Assembly (NCBI GenBank): GCA_023433205.1
Contig: JAEZDS010000203.1
Span: 1 to 29,349 of the forward strand
Direction: 5' to 3'
DNA length: 29,349 bases
Source: Bacteroidota bacterium
GTDB lineage: Bacteria; Bacteroidota; Bacteroidia; B-17B0; Aurantibacillaceae
Position 1 is the stretch's first letter. Every line of letters begins with the position of its first letter. Below are positions 22,581-29,349 of the stretch, piece after piece. Below the pieces are notes generated by a model that was not told where the DNA came from, searched no databases, and saw only the letters and a program-made list of their open reading frames with translations. Both the position numbers and the translations under genes were made by a program.

Positions 22581-25355
22581 TTATTGTTTAACCACCCTTG
22601 CGGCCTGTTTTAATACCCCTTCCTTAAATACCATAACCACATAAACCCCTGCCGGTTGGCTGCTAATGTCAAGTGAGTAAATGCCGGTATCAATTTTGCC
22701 CGTCTTTACAAGGCTGCCGGCCGTATTATACACCATTAATTCGTTGATACCAGACTCATCACTTTCAATCAGATACAGGCCGCTTCCCGGATTGGGGAAA
22801 ATTCTTAAAACCTTTGAAAGACTGTTTTCACTCAGTCCAACACAATTACTCACGGCGATTGTTATCTTGTCCTCGCCCTTACAATTATTCTGATCAAAAC
22901 CATAAAGTGTCAGGTGTATCGACAGGTTAACTGAGGGTGTCAATACTATTGTGGAAGTGGTTTGACCCGTGCTCCATGAGTAAGTGCTGGCGCCGGAGGC
23001 AGTGATGATATTGCTTTCCTTGGTACACATAGAGGTAAGGGCAGGAGTGGCCTCAACTGTGGGAAGAGGATTTACGGCCAGGTTCACCACGGCCTGTGTG
23101 CTGCAGCTCATGGCCCCGGTTCCGGTTACTGTGAACGAACCCGGCACTGTAACTGAACTTATGGCAAGCTGGTGAAATGGAGAGCCATTGTCCCACACGT
23201 ACGAATTGGCTCCTGCTGCAGTAAGCGTAATTGCGCTTCCAAAACAAACAGCTGTATCGTTAGATACAACCAGCGGAACAATTATCACATTTACCGTTAC
23301 TGTGCGTTGCATTGTGCAGCCAAACGGATCGGCACCGGTAACTGTAAACACTTCAGTTACAGGGGGACTGACAATATAAGTGGGTGCGTTGCCTGAACCG
23401 GTTGAGCCGCTCCACGTATAAGTGTCGGCGCCGCTCGCAACAAGTACAGCAGAATTGCCTTCACAAATTGTATGAGTGGTTGCAGATACGCCCAGGGTAC
23501 TGAAGTTCTGAACTGCCACCACAACTTGATCGCTGCTGCTGCAGCCCGCAGGTATGCTGCCTGTTACAGTGTACACAGTAGTAAGAGTTGGCGAATCATT
23601 AATACTGGCGGCGGTGGGGTTAGTGCCTGCACTCCAGGTGTACGAGCTTGCACCCGTTGCTGAGAGAGTTACCTGATCTCCCAGACAGATTGTATTGCTG
23701 CTGGCTGTGATATTCACCGGTAATGGTGTGATATTCAGGCTCACCGTTTTTGAATTTATACAACCCATAGTATTGGTTGCCACCACTGTATAAACTGTGC
23801 TTACAGTAGGGTTTACTGTAATGCTTGAACTGGTGGCTCCTGTACTCCAGCTGTAATTGGTGCTGCTTACTGCCTGCATAGTGGCTGTTGAACCACAGGT
23901 AACGGTTTGAGGAGTTACAGCAAGCGTTATAGTTGGCGTAAAAATTGCCTCAAAGCCGAAATATCCGAAGTTTTGCGTGAGAATAGTTACCGGACCACCG
24001 GCAAGATTGGTTATGTAACCATATATATTGCTTGGAATTACCTGGCTGCTTTGTGTGCCAAAGGGATGGTAGCCGGGAGATCCCAGTGTTTGCGCACAGC
24101 CAATCAGGTAACTGGTGTTTGCCGCAAGCTGGTATGGTGTGGGGAAGGTGAACTCAACAAAGGTGCCCAGCATGGCACTGGTTATAGTAATGGGATTGGA
24201 GGCGGCCAGCGTTGCTCCAGTTGCGCTTAACAGTGAACCATACAGAGATTTGCCTATCGTTTGCGTGTTAGTGCTTATTGCTACCCGAACACCGCTAAGG
24301 GTGGACGTTACCGGATTAAGATAACTTACGCCAATAACACCCTCACCTGTATCGAAACCAACCGACTGGCTGGTATAACTGCCTGTGGCCGGGTTCTGAG
24401 CCCATTCATTACAGGTAACACTTTGTGAGTAAGCTGAGGAATTGTTAATATTGTTCTGATCTGATGGAACCGTTACCGAAAGTGTATTCAGTCCGGGATT
24501 TTGCGGATTAAATGCGGCAAAACTAACCACGCTTGAAGCGCCGGCAGCCAGTGATACCTGCTGTACATCGGTAAAAAGATTGGCACCGGTAACATTCAAA
24601 CTTACGTTTACGTTGTTTAAAGCTGCACTGCTGCCGTTTTTAATGTGCGCCTGTATTACGTGCGAGGTGTTAAACATTGCCGCCACACGGCCCGGCGCTT
24701 CAATCCCCAGCACCTGCATATCATTGCTGAAAGGATTTGAAAACCCAAACAAGAACGCTGGCCTGAAAGCAGTTGTACCTAAAGTGGCAGGTGGGGCCGA
24801 GGTTGATGCAGCACTGGCCCCGCCAGGATTCAGCGCCACAGACTCGCAGAGATATATCGCCGAGGTAGTGCTGAATGGTCCGTTCGACTGCCAGTCGTAG
24901 GCCACATACAAACCACCTCCGGTATAGGTGAAAGTGGAAGACAGGTTAACCATCACAGAGGTGGTGCCAACCGACACAGGTATCGTCATAACATTTGCAT
25001 ATACGCTGGTCATACCGGTTACAGCCGTGGCAAAGTTGGTACCCTTCTGATAGGTGTTGTCATTGGTGTGTTCAAGGAACAAAGTGTAATTGCCAGTGAC
25101 TGCTGAACCGGCAACGCCGGAATTTAATGTATAACCAAATGACGTGATACCGGTGTTTACAGGTATATTGGACAATTCTGAAGCAAGCACCAGAAAGCAG
25201 GCCCGCTGGTAGGCATGGGCACTGGTGCCGTTTGGCGCTCTCAGCCCGCTGGTTGAGGCATTATTCTGCGGTGCCTCCACAATCAAAGTGGATTGACCTA
25301 AACAAGTTGCAGCTGCTAAAATAAGAGCGCAAAAGACAAATAAATTTTTTTTCAT
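22581..25355 (-). CDS. Large secreted T9SS type A sorting-domain protein with five Ig-like repeats (paralogue of 4103-6061)
   Basis: The 924-residue protein has a signal peptide (MKKNLFVFCALILAAATCLGQ) and a T9SS type A sorting domain at about 850-924 (LRIFPNPGSG, NTAGSLV, PAGVYVVMVFKEG). Residues 22-471 align by eye with the protein at 4103-6061, sharing GLRAPNGTSAHA, ASELSNI, NDNTYQKGTNFATAVTGMT, TYTGGGLYVAYDW, FRPAFLF and FTDVQQVSL. Five Ig-like repeats of 71-75 residues (472-836) follow, each with a Cys pair and GASxYxWS-type core. An exported, surface-bound or released product is expected. The repeats look like a stalk and the N-terminal modules like the functional end, which is inference. 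A one-mismatch -7-like box (TATTTTTA) lies 28 bases upstream. Confidence 0.88.
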   Translation of the reverse strand: MKKNLFVFCALILAAATCLGQSTLIVEAPQNNASTSGLRAPNGTSAHAYQRACFLVLASELSNIPVNTGITSFGYTLNSGVAGSAVTGNYTLFLEHTNDNTYQKGTNFATAVTGMTSVYANVMTIPVSVGTTSVMVNLSSTFTYTGGGLYVAYDWQSNGPFSTTSAIYLCESVALNPGGASAASTSAPPATLGTTAFRPAFLFGFSNPFSNDMQVLGIEAPGRVAAMFNTSHVIQAHIKNGSSAALNNVNVSLNVTGANLFTDVQQVSLAAGASSVVSFAAFNPQNPGLNTLSVTVPSDQNNINNSSAYSQSVTCNEWAQNPATGSYTSQSVGFDTGEGVIGVSYLNPVTSTLSGVRVAISTNTQTIGKSLYGSLLSATGATLAASNPITITSAMLGTFVEFTFPTPYQLAANTSYLIGCAQTLGSPGYHPFGTQSSQVIPSNIYGYITNLAGGPVTILTQNFGYFGFEAIFTPTITLAVTPQTVTCGSTATMQAVSSTNYSWSTGATSSSITVNPTVSTVYTVVATNTMGCINSKTVSLNITPLPVNITASSNTICLGDQVTLSATGASSYTWSAGTNPTAASINDSPTLTTVYTVTGSIPAGCSSSDQVVVAVQNFSTLGVSATTHTICEGNSAVLVASGADTYTWSGSTGSGNAPTYIVSPPVTEVFTVTGADPFGCTMQRTVTVNVIIVPLVVSNDTAVCFGSAITLTAAGANSYVWDNGSPFHQLAISSVTVPGSFTVTGTGAMSCSTQAVVNLAVNPLPTVEATPALTSMCTKESNIITASGASTYSWSTGQTTSTIVLTPSVNLSIHLTLYGFDQNNCKGEDKITIAVSNCVGLSENSLSKVLRIFPNPGSGLYLIESDESGINELMVYNTAGSLVKTGKIDTGIYSLDISSQPAGVYVVMVFKEGVLKQAARVVKQ
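22848..23942 (-). repeat. Five tandem Ig-like repeats in the large T9SS protein
   Basis: Five units of 71-75 codons. Shared features are a Cys near residue 10-16 (TCGST, CLGDQ, CEGNS, CFGSA, CTKES), a GA(S/D/N)xYxW core near residue 25 and a second Cys near residue 57-61. Related units occur in the other three T9SS proteins of this window. Confidence 0.82.
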
Positions 25356-25445
25356 GTACCTGGGTTTTTGAGGGTTGAATACATAAAAATAGAATTTTTT
25401 AGCATGTGTCTGACTTTCTTTAATGAATACGGGCGCCTTTCACGG

Positions 25446-25470
25446 AAAAAAATCCGGCATGAGCCCGATC
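25446..25470 (-). terminator. Probable terminator of the fructose-6-phosphate aldolase gene
   Basis: On the - strand, gatcgggc and gccggatt form a stem with one internal mismatch and one G-U pair around a tcat loop, then seven T. Confidence 0.55.
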
Positions 25471-25495
25471 TTTAATCAGGTTGTAAGCATGAAGA

Positions 25496-26143
25496 TCACT
25501 TTTTGGCATCTGCCAGAAACTGTGCCAGACCATTGTCGGTGAGCGGATGTTTTAATAATGCTGTTATTGCGCTAAGCGGACAGGTGGCAACATCGGCGCC
25601 AACCATTGCGCACTGAACAATGTGCATGGGGTGGCGGATGCTTGCTGCCAGTATCTCGGTTTCATAACCGTAATTGTCAAAAATTACACGAATGTCTTCG
25701 ATCAAACGTAATCCATCAGTACTTACATCATCCAGCCTTCCTATAAAAGGAGATACATAGGTGGCGCCGGCTTTTGCCGCCAGCAAAGCCTGTCCGGGAG
25801 AAAAAATCAGTGTACAGTTTGTACGGATCCCCTTGTCGGAAAAGTATTTTATGGCTTTAACGCCATCTTTTATCATTGGAACTTTTACAACTATACGTTC
25901 ATGCAGTTCGGCCAGCGCCTCGCCCTCTTTAACAATTCCTTCAAAATCAGTGGCAATCACTTCAGCGCTCACATCTCCGGTAACAATATTACAGATGTCA
26001 ACATAATGTTTCAGAATTTTGTCCTGTCCTTTTATGCCTTCTTTAGCCATAAGTGAAGGATTGGTAGTTACTCCATCGAGAACACCCAGGTCCTGTGCTT
26101 CTTTGATCTGCGCGATGTTCGCCGTATCGATAAAAAATTTCAT
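25496..26143 (-). CDS. fsa: Transaldolase-like fructose-6-phosphate aldolase
   Basis: The 215-residue cytoplasmic TIM-barrel enzyme belongs to the short transaldolase/FSA (TalC/MipB) group. These cleave fructose 6-phosphate to dihydroxyacetone and glyceraldehyde 3-phosphate, or act as transaldolases in the pentose phosphate pathway. It has the N-terminal MKFFIDTANI, VTTNPSL, the Schiff-base lysine K87 in VVKVPM, TNCTLIFSPGQALLA, YVSPFIGRLDD and AASIRHPMH. The Schiff-base lysine and length match the group; which of the two activities dominates cannot be decided by eye. It is a single-gene unit with its own promoter and terminator. Confidence 0.92.
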   Translation of the reverse strand: MKFFIDTANIAQIKEAQDLGVLDGVTTNPSLMAKEGIKGQDKILKHYVDICNIVTGDVSAEVIATDFEGIVKEGEALAELHERIVVKVPMIKDGVKAIKYFSDKGIRTNCTLIFSPGQALLAAKAGATYVSPFIGRLDDVSTDGLRLIEDIRVIFDNYGYETEILAASIRHPMHIVQCAMVGADVATCPLSAITALLKHPLTDNGLAQFLADAKK

Positions 26144-26166
26144 GTCTGCTTTTATATTTGAGCTCG

Positions 26167-26197
26167 CAAAGATAAGGCTTAGGCCGGGATGGGGAAA
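26167..26197 (-). promoter_or_regulatory. Promoter of the fsa gene
   Basis: On the - strand, TTTC (26197-26194, one base from TTTG), 19 bases, then TATCTTTG (26174-26167), an exact -7 box. The ATG is 23 bases downstream. Confidence 0.6.
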
Positions 26198-26271
26198 TTT
26201 AGTTCCCGGGGATTCTAGATTTCAGAAGTTGAAAGTATCCAGGACGCAAGAATCAGGACTGAAAAAGTCAA

Positions 26272-27501
26272 TCACTTACAAACCGAACCCGCACAAACAA
26301 AAGCCGTACTCCATGCGGCCTGAAAATTAAAACCTCCGGTAATTGCATCAATATTTAGTACTTCACCGCAAAAAAACAGACCTGGCACCATTTTACTCTC
26401 CATAGTTCTGAAGTCAACTTCCTTGAGATTTACTCCGCCGCAGGTAACAAATTCTTCCTTAAAAGTGCTTTTGCCCTTCATTTTATAATTACTTGCATAA
26501 AGTAAATTCATGAGCTTATGCACTTGCTTTTTACCTGTCTCTGCCCAGGATCTGCCTTCTATAAGCTCCGCTTCAGTACATAAAAATTCCCACAGCCTTG
26601 CCGGCATTCCCGGCAGGGGCGTATTGCGTGGCAGACTGTTCTTTTTTTCCTGCTGAACCTGCTCAAGCATTGAACTTATCTCCTCCTGGTCTTTGTTCAG
26701 CCAGTTTACAATGATCTGCGCCTCGTAACCCGATCTGAAAAAGAGTTCGGCAGCAAAGGCACTAAGTTTTAAAACCGCCGGACCGCTCAATCCCCAATGC
26801 GTAATAAGCACAGGCCCCGCATACCTTAGTTTGCTGCCGGCTATACTTATCCGCGCCTCAGGCACCGCAACTCCCTGCAGTTCTTTTTTTATCTCCTCAT
26901 CAGGCAAATTAAATGTAAAAAGACTGGGAAGAGGTTCAACAATGCTATGACCGGTGTTTTTGATAAAATCATAAGCTCCGGCTTTAGGGAATCCGCCACT
27001 TGAGCAGATCACCTTATTGCACTGCAATAAACCCTGTGAGGTCTTTAGCTGGAAGTTGTTTTCAGTCTTCGAAACAGCAAAAACCTCTGTCTGCAGCTGG
27101 ACTCTGATGTTCAATTTTTTCGCCAGTTCAAGAAAGAGATCTATGATGGTTTGGCTTGAGTCGGTTACCGGAAACATTCGCCCATCGTTTTCAGTCTTTA
27201 ACAACACCCCTTCTTTTCTGAACCATTCAATGGTGTCTTTTACACTGAATCTGGCAAAAACCTGCCTCAGTTCTTTTTCACCCCGGGGGTAGTTTTTGAT
27301 GAGTTCGCTATTGTTAAAACAATTATGGGTTACATTACAGCGCCCTCCGCCCGAGATACGCACCTTTGAAAGCAGCTTGTTGTTTTTTTCGAGGATTACT
27401 ACCTCACAGCCGGGAGCATTTTTTTTAATGTTGATGGCCGCGAAAAATCCCGCTGCCCCGCCGCCAATCACCACCACCTTCTGAGTGCCACTGTCAGTCA
27501 T
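26272..27501 (-). CDS. HI0933/BaiN-family FAD-dependent flavoprotein
   Basis: The 409-residue protein has an N-terminal FAD-binding Rossmann motif VVVIGGGAAGFFAA (9-22), the family marker ISGGGRCNVTH (49-59), GRMFPVTDSSQTI, and the C-terminal FAD-binding stretch TCGGVNLKEVDF ... GLFFCGEVLNIDAITGGFN. The family is annotated as NAD(P)/FAD-dependent oxidoreductase or BaiN-like. Most members have no proven substrate, and the bile-acid role of BaiN should not be carried over. Its ATG overlaps the stop of the upstream RND exporter gene (ATGA), so the two are co-transcribed and probably translationally coupled. No clear terminator is seen between its stop and fsa. Confidence 0.9.
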   Translation of the reverse strand: MTDSGTQKVVVIGGGAAGFFAAINIKKNAPGCEVVILEKNNKLLSKVRISGGGRCNVTHNCFNNSELIKNYPRGEKELRQVFARFSVKDTIEWFRKEGVLLKTENDGRMFPVTDSSQTIIDLFLELAKKLNIRVQLQTEVFAVSKTENNFQLKTSQGLLQCNKVICSSGGFPKAGAYDFIKNTGHSIVEPLPSLFTFNLPDEEIKKELQGVAVPEARISIAGSKLRYAGPVLITHWGLSGPAVLKLSAFAAELFFRSGYEAQIIVNWLNKDQEEISSMLEQVQQEKKNSLPRNTPLPGMPARLWEFLCTEAELIEGRSWAETGKKQVHKLMNLLYASNYKMKGKSTFKEEFVTCGGVNLKEVDFRTMESKMVPGLFFCGEVLNIDAITGGFNFQAAWSTAFVCAGSVCK

Positions 27502-29349
27502 TTTAGAGAATCATCTTTCTTTTTATATAACAAAAACAGCAGTAAGGGCAATACAAACAGATCGGCAAGCAATGCCACCAGCACAGTGATACATATCAGT
27601 AAACCAAAATAAAAAGTGCTTTGAAAGCTGCTTGCCATCAGGCTCATAAACCCACCTATCAGTACAAAAGTAGTTAGAACAATGGGTTTGCCGGTTTCGA
27701 GCCAGGTTCTTTTAAAAGCGTACAGCAGGCTTTTTCCATAGTTCTTTTCAATCTTCAGTCTGCTTATAAAGTGAATAGTATCGTCGGTTGCAATACCAAA
27801 GGCAATGGTAAACACAATACTCGTGGCGGCTTTTAATTCAATTCCGGCAAAGCCCATTATCCCTCCGATAATTACCAGGGGCAGCAGGTTGGGAATAATA
27901 AAAACCACAAGCATGCGCCAGCTCCTGTGCAGAAAAAAAGTGAGCAGGCCAATCAGTACCACAGAAAAAACAAAACCCTGCACCATGTTTTTTACCATGT
28001 ACGAATTGTTCCGGTCTATCAGGTGCGCGGCACCGGTAATCTCAAACCTGAGCAGCTCCTTATCAATTTCTTCATCAATAAAGGTCAGCAATGCTTCGTT
28101 CAGCGTATTAACCCTGCTGCTACCCATGTCTCTGATCTTGGCGCTGATCCTTCCCTCTGTGCCTTCAGCATTTATGTACCTCTGAAGATCCCGGTTTTTC
28201 CTGTTCTCCATCATCTGATTCCGAACATTCAGATAATCAGCTTTTTCAGGAAATCCAGCAGCAGTATCAGGTGAAGTGGTTTTGTATAATTCTGCAGCGA
28301 TCACGGCGGGAGACAACAAGAATCCCGCCCCGTATATTTTTCGCACAGCGCTGTCAACCCTGTGGATACTGTGCATTAAATGGTGATCAAACAGGTTTCC
28401 CTTTAATGCGCTTACTTTTATTTCCAGCGGACGCGCACCACTGTAATGTTTGTCAAAAAACATAAAATCCTTTTTTATCTGCACTCGGTCATTAAGATCT
28501 TCCAGCAGGGTGTGATTCACCCTGATCCTGGTCAGGCCCGTTATTGCAATCACCACAATGATCAGCGTGCCCGCGAAAAGTGCTTTCTGATTACGCAGTA
28601 CGTAAAACATCAGTTTTCCCAGCGCAGGCCCCAGCTTCTGTTGTTTTTCTATCTGTACAGCCGACCCTGTTTGAGTAAAAAAAAGAATTGCAGGCAATAA
28701 AGTATAGGTGAGGATAAATGCAATACTGATACCTGCCGCAGTATAAATACCGAATTCGCGCACCGGTTTAACAGATGAGAACATCAGTGAAAGAAAAGCC
28801 ACCGCAGTGGTAACCAGGGTAAAAAAGGTAGGCACTCCCACTTTTCTGATTATCTGTGAAAAAATTTCGTTTTTGGGAAGAAGTCTTGTCTGAGGATCGA
28901 AGTATTTGGATAAAAAATGTACTACGTCACTTGTACCTGCAATAAAGATCATAGTGGGCAACATGGTGGTCATCAAGTCAATAGCTTTCCCAAAAAGACT
29001 CATCAGGCCCAGGGTCCAGATCATTCCGGTAACCACTATCAGCAGCGGGATCATTACACCATAAAAATTCCTGAAACTGAACCATAGAAAAAGTATGATC
29101 AACAGAAAAGAAATACAGATAAAGAGAATAAATTCCTTTTGCAAAGTTTCCAGGTACACCTGCTGGGCAAAAATTCTGCCTGCCAGGTGTACTTCATCAA
29201 AACCGGCTCTGTAACTCAGCGTGCTAATAAGTGTGGCCAGTGAATCGCTTTTTTCTTTTGACAAGCCCGGCTGGGTTTTCACAAAAAAACTCATTGATCT
29301 TCCATCTTGCGGAAAAAAAGAACCAACAAGCGAGGGATCCGAATAGATC
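27498..29349 (-). CDS. RND/MMPL-family exporter (5' end cut by the window)
   Basis: The frame is open to the right edge (first residues YSDPSLVGSFFPQDGRSM), so the ATG at 29294 is internal and the start lies outside. About 617 codons are visible. They show the end of the first periplasmic domain, a membrane block (FILFICISFLLIILFLWF; PLLIVVTGMIWTLGLMSLFG; TTMLPTMIFIAGTSDVVHFL), a second periplasmic domain and a second membrane block containing FGIATDDTIHFISRLK, an Asp-bearing segment typical of proton-coupled RND transporters. The size and the repeat of two halves fit MMPL-type exporters of lipids or hydrophobic compounds rather than AcrB-type pumps. Substrate unknown. It is followed by the coupled flavoprotein gene. 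Confidence 0.88.
   Translation of the reverse strand, partial: IYSDPSLVGSFFPQDGRSMSFFVKTQPGLSKEKSDSLATLISTLSYRAGFDEVHLAGRIFAQQVYLETLQKEFILFICISFLLIILFLWFSFRNFYGVMIPLLIVVTGMIWTLGLMSLFGKAIDLMTTMLPTMIFIAGTSDVVHFLSKYFDPQTRLLPKNEIFSQIIRKVGVPTFFTLVTTAVAFLSLMFSSVKPVREFGIYTAAGISIAFILTYTLLPAILFFTQTGSAVQIEKQQKLGPALGKLMFYVLRNQKALFAGTLIIVVIAITGLTRIRVNHTLLEDLNDRVQIKKDFMFFDKHYSGARPLEIKVSALKGNLFDHHLMHSIHRVDSAVRKIYGAGFLLSPAVIAAELYKTTSPDTAAGFPEKADYLNVRNQMMENRKNRDLQRYINAEGTEGRISAKIRDMGSSRVNTLNEALLTFIDEEIDKELLRFEITGAAHLIDRNNSYMVKNMVQGFVFSVVLIGLLTFFLHRSWRMLVVFIIPNLLPLVIIGGIMGFAGIELKAATSIVFTIAFGIATDDTIHFISRLKIEKNYGKSLLYAFKRTWLETGKPIVLTTFVLIGGFMSLMASSFQSTFYFGLLICITVLVALLADLFVLPLLLFLLYKKKDDSLK

Noticed and set aside
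1..29349. tRNA, rRNA, insertion sequence, integrase, prophage or toxin-antitoxin genes
   Set aside because: None found by eye in genes or gaps; all gaps are under 300 bases and are mostly accounted for by promoters and terminators.

Overview
The window comes from the chromosome of a member of the Bacteroidota. Four proteins end in a Por-type (type IX secretion, T9SS) C-terminal sorting domain with the xxFPNP/YPNP signature. The order bamD, Rpb6-like omega subunit, coaBC, DUF4835 is typical of the phylum. Ribosomal protein S16 has a long Ala/Lys/Glu-rich tail. The best promoters match the Bacteroidota housekeeping pattern TTTG-N19-21-TAnnTTTG. I cannot place it below phylum level; it looks like a free-living Flavobacteriia/Sphingobacteriia-type organism. 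I see no phage, transposon, integrase, tRNA, rRNA or CRISPR array.

Layout. 1-94: tail of an upstream gene, probably an outer-membrane beta-barrel, and its terminator. 321-2232 (+): SPFH/prohibitin membrane protein, a small zinc-ribbon membrane protein and an AlkA-like DNA glycosylase. 2271-3884 (-): secreted subtilisin-like peptidase, separated from the glycosylase by a bidirectional terminator. 4103-8203 (+): two secreted T9SS cargo proteins, each with its own promoter and terminator. 8253-11578 (+): bamD, rpoZ-like gene, coaBC and DUF4835, tightly packed. 11583-12410 (-): tandem universal stress protein, divergent from rpsP (12560-13099, +). 13164-15409 (+): a BadF-family sugar kinase and a membrane-anchored spermidine-synthase-like protein, overlapping by 4 bases. 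15406-17958 (-): a T9SS protein with a six-bladed kelch-like propeller. 18040-19014 (-): a GlxA-type DJ-1/AraC regulator with a candidate operator over its own promoter. 19127-19765 (+): an HD-type metal-dependent hydrolase. 19874-22450 (-): the classical rpsO-pnp pair. 22581-25355 (-): a large T9SS protein paralogous to the one at 4103. 25496-26143 (-): transaldolase-like fructose-6-phosphate aldolase. 26272-29349 (-): an HI0933/BaiN-type flavoprotein translationally coupled to an RND/MMPL exporter cut by the window edge.

How the genes work together. Several concern the cell envelope: BamD assembles outer-membrane barrels, DUF4835 has been linked to type IX secretion, and the four sorting-domain proteins are the kind of cargo that system exports to the surface. 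The rest is housekeeping: translation (S16, S15), RNA decay (Pnp), transcription (omega), coenzyme A synthesis, DNA repair and stress. No gap between genes exceeds 300 bases. I found no clear new multi-gene system. The most useful leads are the unassigned N-terminal modules of the T9SS cargo proteins, the regulator with its overlapping inverted repeat, and the kinase/membrane transferase-like pair.
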